From assembly GCA_027620595.1 (NCBI GenBank), contig JAQCDI010000052.1, positions 1 through 10,940 on the forward strand: a stretch of DNA of 10,940 nt, written 5' to 3'. The position numbers and the translations under genes were made by a program. Source of the stretch: Bacteroidota bacterium (GTDB lineage Bacteria > Bacteroidota > Rhodothermia > Rhodothermales > UBA10348). Position 1 is the first letter of the stretch. Each line of letters begins with the position of its first letter. Below are positions 7,205 to 10,940 of this stretch, one piece after another. A model generated the notes under the pieces. That model was not told the DNA's origin, did not search any database, and worked only from the letters and a program-made list of their open reading frames with translations.

Positions 7205-7237
7205 CAAATATGCACAATCCCTTCACAAAAACGCAAA
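7205..7237 (-). promoter_or_regulatory. Putative promoter of the DUF3276-hisC-DUF151-bshC-leuS-bshB1 unit
   Basis: On the minus strand, TTTG (7237-7234) is followed 21 bp later by CATATTTG (7212-7205). The Bacteroidota primary-sigma pattern is TTTG / TAnnTTTG, so the downstream box has one mismatch in six fixed positions. A sigma-70 reading is also possible: TTGCGT, 18 bp, CATATT. Transcription would start near 7199 and give a leader of about 80 nt. This is pattern matching only; no other promoter in the six-gene run is evident. Confidence 0.4.
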
Positions 7238-7278
7238 GGCCCGTTTGATGAGCGCCAACACCTGCGGCAGCGCATGCC

Positions 7279-7290
7279 TTGCGGCCGCAA
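7279..7290. repeat. 12-bp palindrome TTGCGGCCGCAA
   Basis: A perfect 12-bp palindrome about 40 bp upstream of the promoter-like TTTG box. It could be a dimeric regulator site. It also falls in a codon-like stretch following the phosphorylase stop, so chance origin in GC-rich DNA is possible. Confidence 0.35.
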
Positions 7291-7333
7291 ACAGCTTCTT
7301 GGCAGGGACGAAAACGATTCTTGCCAGATACCC

Positions 7334-8179
7334 TTATCGCGACCGGGTACCAAACTCACCGACAAGTGCCGTGATGAGTCGCTGCAGATCCGCCCGTACC
7401 TGGCGCCCCACCTCGAGCACTTCACTGTGATCCAGGGTTTCGTGACCCAGGCCAGCGGCATGGTTGGTGATGGTGGAAATCCCGAGCACCTCTACCGACA
7501 GATCGCGGGCCACGATGGCCTCCGGAACGGTGGACATACCCACCGCATCGGCTCCGAAACCCGCAAACATGCGGATCTCTGCCTTGGTCTCGTAACTGGG
7601 ACCAAGGGTCCACAGATAGGTCCCCGACCGGGTCGGAATCCCCAGCCTGTCAGCAATGTCTGCCGCTCGGGACGTCCATTCCAGGTCCCAGGGCGTGGGG
7701 GCTTCGCGACCCGGACGGGACGACACGGAGGTGGGCGCCGGGATGTCCCGGAAGGCAAACGGAATATGGTCCGTGATCCACATCAACGTTCCGGGAACGA
7801 AGTCCGTGCGGATTCCGCCCGCTGCATTCGTGATGATGAGTCCTTCAACGCCGAGCGCGGCCAGCAGCCGCACCGGAAACGTGGCGTCGGCCACCGAGTG
7901 ACCTTCGTAGACATGCAGCCGCCCCTGCACGAATACGACATCCACGCCTTCCAGCCGGCCGAAGACCAACCGACCCTTGTGTCCTTGCACCGTCGATCCC
8001 TGATAGCCCGGGATATCCGCGGTTTCCAGGACGACAGGGTGCTCCACGACATCCGCCAGATCGGACAGGCCGGACCCGAGAATGAGTCCAAGACGAGGGC
8101 GATTCGAAACCCGCGCGCGGACATGCGCAACGGCACGGTCCAGGGCCGGCTCGGGGTGGGAAGGCCCGTCCGTGATCAT
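7334..8179 (-). CDS. punA: Purine nucleoside phosphorylase, trimeric (family 2) type
   Basis: This 281-residue enzyme cleaves purine nucleosides with phosphate to free base and ribose-1-phosphate in purine salvage. Nearly every active-site motif of the low-mass trimeric family is visible: LILGSGLSDLAD (32-43) with phosphate-binding Ser36, GHKG (66-69), QGRLHVYEGH (85-94), ITNAAGGI (116-123), LGPSYETKAEIR (192-203) with Glu197, GADAVGMSTVPEAIVA (209-224), and GISTITNHAAGL (233-244) with Asn239. Glu197 and Asn239 match human Glu201 and Asn243, which favour 6-oxopurines (inosine, guanosine). Length is normal and the domain is complete at the TAA. The ATG overlaps the upstream phosphatase stop as ATGA, so translation is probably coupled. 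The gene symbol is approximate; pupG and xapA are related names. Methylthioadenosine phosphorylase is the main alternative, but the Asn argues against it. Confidence 0.93.
   Translation of the reverse strand: MITDGPSHPEPALDRAVAHVRARVSNRPRLGLILGSGLSDLADVVEHPVVLETADIPGYQGSTVQGHKGRLVFGRLEGVDVVFVQGRLHVYEGHSVADATFPVRLLAALGVEGLIITNAAGGIRTDFVPGTLMWITDHIPFAFRDIPAPTSVSSRPGREAPTPWDLEWTSRAADIADRLGIPTRSGTYLWTLGPSYETKAEIRMFAGFGADAVGMSTVPEAIVARDLSVEVLGISTITNHAAGLGHETLDHSEVLEVGRQVRADLQRLITALVGEFGTRSR
8176..8179 (-). other. ATGA stop-start overlap between the phosphatase and the nucleoside phosphorylase
   Basis: On the minus strand ATG starts the phosphorylase while TGA stops the phosphatase, sharing two bases. 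This arrangement usually means translational coupling and stoichiometrically linked expression. Confidence 0.8.
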
Positions 8180-10845
8180 GAGGGGGCGTTCAGTTTGATC
8201 ACCGCCATGGTCATGTCATCAGCCCGTCCCATGCCTTCGATGAAGTGGTGTACATCCTCGGTCATGAGTCGCAGGATGGCTGACGCCGACCGCCCTCCGA
8301 TCTGTGTCACTTTCTCGACCAGGCGATCGTCCCCGTAAAGGGCACGGGACCGGTTCATGGCCTCCGAAAAACCATCGGTATAGAAGACGAGCGCATCTCC
8401 TTGGCTCATGTGGATGGTGGCCTCCTCGATGGTCGAGTCAAAGGCGTCCCCCGCCTTGAATCCGATGGCCATTCCCTTGGGGCGCAGTGCGGTGGAGATA
8501 CGTCGGTCGGAGTCGTACCAGATCACCGGATTATGCCCGGCGCGGGCAAAGGTGAACCGGCCGGACTTGGGATCCAGCTCCCCATATACCACGGAAATGA
8601 AGGTTCCAGACGGCGCGTTTCGGCAGAACAGGGTATTCAAGCGGCGCATGATCTCTGCCGGAGGGAGCTGCAACCGGGAAAGCGTCTGCACAATCCCTTT
8701 GACCAACGTCATGAAGAAGGCGGCCTGGATCCCTTTTCCGCTCACATCTCCGAGAACGAAGGCCAGTCGGCCGTCATCGAGCTCGATGAAATCATAGTAG
8801 TCTCCACCCACCTCATTGGCCGACAGACACATGCCGGAAATATCCAATCCGGCGATCTCCGGCATCGTCCGGGGAAGGAAGAAAGACTGCACCTGGTGGG
8901 CAATCTCCAGCTCGCGCCGCACCCGTTCCTGGCCGGCCATTTCCGACACATACTCGGGGACATAGGTGTTCACCTGATTCCCTGTACGCTTCGATGCCAC
9001 ACCGGTGAAGCCCAGGATCAGGACGGAACCCAGGAAAAGCACACCCAGCAGCGCATCGATCCATGCGGGCGATCCCTGCACAAGGAACCCTTCCGACAGA
9101 CTCCAGAGAATCTCGGAGGCAAAAAGCGCGGTCAAGGCCGTTACCACGTCATAGCGCAGGAAGGCCAGGGCCAGCACCAGGGCCGACACGCCGCTCACGA
9201 TCAGCGCAACCGGCTGCGTCTCAAAGGGCACCGGCCCGGCCTGCAGGAACATGCCCGAAGCGGTCATCAGTACGAGCATGAGGATGGGCGAACCGCTCAT
9301 GCGCAACGACACCGCGCTGACACCCACCATCCAGAGCAGCGTCAGGAAATAGGCCGATTCGAAAGACTCGAACACGCCTCCGACAACAGGTCGAATGACT
9401 TGATCCGAGAGGAAGTGCTGCCCGAGGGAGAGATGAAGACCCTCGGACGCAAACAGTCCGAGCGTTCCGATGCCGACCAGGATCATGCCCAGGGACAGGC
9501 CGCGGACCAGGGCGGCCCCCATGGGCTTGTTCTGGAAATCACCGTGGCGGAGAAGGACCAGTGTCCCCAGTTTGCCTTCCATCTTTTCCCGGACCACGGA
9601 ATCCGTTACCCCGGCCACCATGAAAACGAAAACAGACAGTGCGCCCGAGACCACGGAAAAGACGACCAGTCGCAACAGGATTTCCATCCAGAGCGGGCTG
9701 TACATGAGCATTTCGGAGAGGGCCGTGGTGCTGGTGGCTGCCACCGTTCCGCCGAGGATGCCCACGATCATGGCGTCCACCAGGGCTGCCTTCATATCCA
9801 GCAATCGCGCCACCAGCCGCCGGAAGAAGACGATGATGAAACCGAAGCCGAGCAAAGCCAGCAGCCCGAGGCGGGTGGCGCCCAGGATGCGGGAGACGGT
9901 CGATTCTGTTTCGACGGCAGGCCGATAGGAGAGGGAAAGTCGGGTAAGGGTACCCAGCGGGGTTACACCGGCTTCAATCTCGATGATCTGTCCGGCTATG
10001 GGGGAGTCGGACACCATCCGGATGCGGGCATTGCGACCACCCTGCGCGGGAACTGCTCCGATCGAATCCACCTTCAGGTCCACTTCAGAGAAAGCCGTAT
10101 TGCGTACGTGGAAACGGAAGAGTTCCTCAAGGGCGGTAGAGTCCAGGGGTACCGATCGGCCTGCCTGCAGCAGGTCCATTCGTTGCTCCGGTCCCATGTC
10201 CTGACTATAGGTCAGGTCAAAAGTCAAGTTGGCCTGGAAGACCGAATCCGGAAGGGCGGTCAGCGCCGCTCCGGCCTGGGAATTCGTGGCGGAATCAGCC
10301 CGGATGATGGTGGCCAGGGCCGATCGGTTCACGCGGCCGGAACTGTTCCCGAGCCGCTGCGCCTGGGCTCCACCCAGCCGATTGGTCAGATTGGAAAACG
10401 CCAGGATGTCCCTGTTCTGTGCCAATTCGACTTCAAATACCGCATTCTCTTCCCCCAGCAGTTTGGATTGGCCGGGTTCGAGGGAAGGGTGGTAGCGGAC
10501 CCTCCAGAAGTGGGCCGCCACCTCATTGCGTCCTTCCGACGAGAGGAACTCCACCGTCGAATTCCGTCCCAGGGTGGTCTGCAGATTTGACAGCAGGGGA
10601 TCCCGGCGCAGCAGCTGGGCCGAGGCCCACGACCCCTCCGTGGCAAAACCGTTCGAAATCAGGAATACGTCGGCCGCACTGATCGCTTCCTCCGCATCGA
10701 ACTCGTACTCCACCGTAGAATCCGGGTGGAGATCGGGCAACAGGACCCCGAATGCGACGGCACCGGCCAGTCCGAGGACCAGCAGCAGCAGGTCCCAGCC
10801 GGCAAGGCGGAAGGGTTCGGGCAGGCGTTGACGGGACGTCGACAT
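8176..10845 (-). CDS. Membrane-anchored PP2C/SpoIIE-family serine phosphatase with extracytoplasmic and CPBP-like membrane modules
   Basis: From the chosen ATG it is 889 residues. Numbers here count from the upstream TTG at 10878; subtract 11 for the ATG. One helix (28-48) anchors it. Residues 49-330 form a probable extracytoplasmic region with FWRVRYHPS at 124-132. About eight or nine hydrophobic helices follow between 334 and 625. A charged linker (ERVRRELEIAHQVQSFFLP, 651-669) leads to a PP2C/SpoIIE domain (672-897). All expected metal-binding acids are present: NEVGGDYYDF (D693), GDVSGKG (D711), FYTDG (D835), GRADDMT (D887/888). RsbU/SpoIIE-type phosphatases usually dephosphorylate an anti-anti-sigma factor; no RsbV, RsbW or sigma gene lies here. 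The membrane part resembles CPBP proteases from memory but lacks their catalytic residues. The frame is open to the window edge, so the true start could lie further upstream; neither visible start has a Shine-Dalgarno sequence. Confidence 0.88.
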   Translation of the reverse strand: MSTSRQRLPEPFRLAGWDLLLLVLGLAGAVAFGVLLPDLHPDSTVEYEFDAEEAISAADVFLISNGFATEGSWASAQLLRRDPLLSNLQTTLGRNSTVEFLSSEGRNEVAAHFWRVRYHPSLEPGQSKLLGEENAVFEVELAQNRDILAFSNLTNRLGGAQAQRLGNSSGRVNRSALATIIRADSATNSQAGAALTALPDSVFQANLTFDLTYSQDMGPEQRMDLLQAGRSVPLDSTALEELFRFHVRNTAFSEVDLKVDSIGAVPAQGGRNARIRMVSDSPIAGQIIEIEAGVTPLGTLTRLSLSYRPAVETESTVSRILGATRLGLLALLGFGFIIVFFRRLVARLLDMKAALVDAMIVGILGGTVAATSTTALSEMLMYSPLWMEILLRLVVFSVVSGALSVFVFMVAGVTDSVVREKMEGKLGTLVLLRHGDFQNKPMGAALVRGLSLGMILVGIGTLGLFASEGLHLSLGQHFLSDQVIRPVVGGVFESFESAYFLTLLWMVGVSAVSLRMSGSPILMLVLMTASGMFLQAGPVPFETQPVALIVSGVSALVLALAFLRYDVVTALTALFASEILWSLSEGFLVQGSPAWIDALLGVLFLGSVLILGFTGVASKRTGNQVNTYVPEYVSEMAGQERVRRELEIAHQVQSFFLPRTMPEIAGLDISGMCLSANEVGGDYYDFIELDDGRLAFVLGDVSGKGIQAAFFMTLVKGIVQTLSRLQLPPAEIMRRLNTLFCRNAPSGTFISVVYGELDPKSGRFTFARAGHNPVIWYDSDRRISTALRPKGMAIGFKAGDAFDSTIEEATIHMSQGDALVFYTDGFSEAMNRSRALYGDDRLVEKVTQIGGRSASAILRLMTEDVHHFIEGMGRADDMTMAVIKLNAPS

Positions 10846-10940
10846 CCGGTTGGATCGGCCGATTCGAGGCGATGGCAAACAGACAGGATACGGAAGATCG
10901 GCTTTTTTATCCTCTCTTGCGGCATTTTTTGGCGCGCGCC
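10846..10940 (-). other. Upstream region of the phosphatase gene
   Basis: On the minus strand this holds two A-rich runs (AAAAAA near 10903-10908 and 10925-10930) and a GC palindrome at the very edge (GGCGCGCGCC, 10931-10940). It also has the alternative in-frame TTG start (10876-10878) and a 10-bp palindrome ATCGGCCGAT (10854-10863) just before the ATG. The phosphatase frame has no stop here. I see no promoter good enough to call; it may lie beyond the window. Confidence 0.4.

Larger units (their letters stand above)
7118..7333. other. 216-bp intergenic region between the nucleoside phosphorylase and DUF3276 genes
   Basis: This is the only sizeable gap between genes in the window. Reading along the minus strand it holds a 36-codon open stretch directly after the phosphorylase stop (7223-7333), a 12-bp palindrome, a promoter-like pair of boxes (7205-7237), a 10-bp palindrome, a short hairpin and a Shine-Dalgarno sequence. 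I found no convincing stem-plus-U-run terminator for the phosphorylase unit and no tRNA or small-RNA gene. Confidence 0.7.

Noticed and set aside
7118..7207. 30-codon N-terminal extension of the DUF3276 gene from a TTG at 7207
   Set aside because: The TTG overlaps the promoter-like box, the extension has unrelated composition, and the ATG at 7117 has a strong Shine-Dalgarno sequence.
7291..7333. Possible terminator after the phosphorylase (TGGCA/TGCCA repeat at about 7300-7326)
   Set aside because: The stem is only five base pairs with a long loop, and no U run follows on the minus strand.
6674..8338. Plus-strand open frame with a Val/Ile/Leu-rich, membrane-like segment
   Set aside because: The hydrophobic run is simply the reverse complement of the Asp/Glu-rich tail codons of the DUF3276 gene. 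The rest lies opposite the nucleoside phosphorylase.
8401..10590. Long plus-strand open frame opposite the phosphatase
   Set aside because: Same codon register as the phosphatase and the same explanation. The minus strand has all PP2C motifs.
10659..10925. Short minus-strand frame with an ATG at 10925
   Set aside because: It is out of frame with the phosphatase and runs through its coding sequence with low-complexity translation and no recognisable domain.

Overview
The window is a G+C-rich bacterial chromosomal segment. All eight genes lie on the minus strand, so transcription runs from position 10940 towards position 1. The gene set suggests a high-GC member of the Bacteroidota/Rhodothermota branch (Rhodothermales-like). 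The supporting signs are a DUF3276/PUR-domain protein (typical of Bacteroidota and spirochaetes), bacillithiol synthesis genes, gene starts mostly without Shine-Dalgarno sequences, and a promoter-like sequence of the TTTG / TAnnTTTG kind. The taxonomic call is inference; no rRNA or tRNA gene is present to fix it. Nothing looks mobile: there are no insertion sequences, integrases, CRISPR arrays or phage genes.

Unit 1 (10940 to 7334): a membrane-anchored PP2C/SpoIIE-type serine phosphatase (8176-10845, possibly starting further upstream) overlaps a trimeric-type purine nucleoside phosphorylase (7334-8179) through an ATGA stop-start. The phosphatase is the most unusual gene here. A large extracytoplasmic region and a multi-helix membrane module precede an apparently intact phosphatase domain. 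I read the membrane module as a degenerate, catalytically dead relative of the CPBP/CAAX-protease fold.

A 216-bp non-coding gap (7118-7333) carries a plausible promoter, several palindromes, and the only strong Shine-Dalgarno sequence I found.

Unit 2 (7117 to 1): six closely spaced genes in the order DUF3276/PUR-domain nucleic-acid-binding protein with a very acidic tail, hisC, bifunctional-nuclease (DUF151) protein with a UVR tail, bshC, leuS, bshB1. Gaps are 27-34 bp or a stop-start overlap, so one operon is likely. The genes mix translation (leuS), histidine synthesis (hisC) and bacillithiol synthesis (bshC, bshB1). The two bacillithiol genes sit on either side of leuS. bshB1 is cut by the left edge of the window.

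Points for follow-up are the phosphatase fusion, its coupling to a purine-salvage enzyme, and the PUR-domain protein heading an operon in which two junctions have purine-rich template strands.
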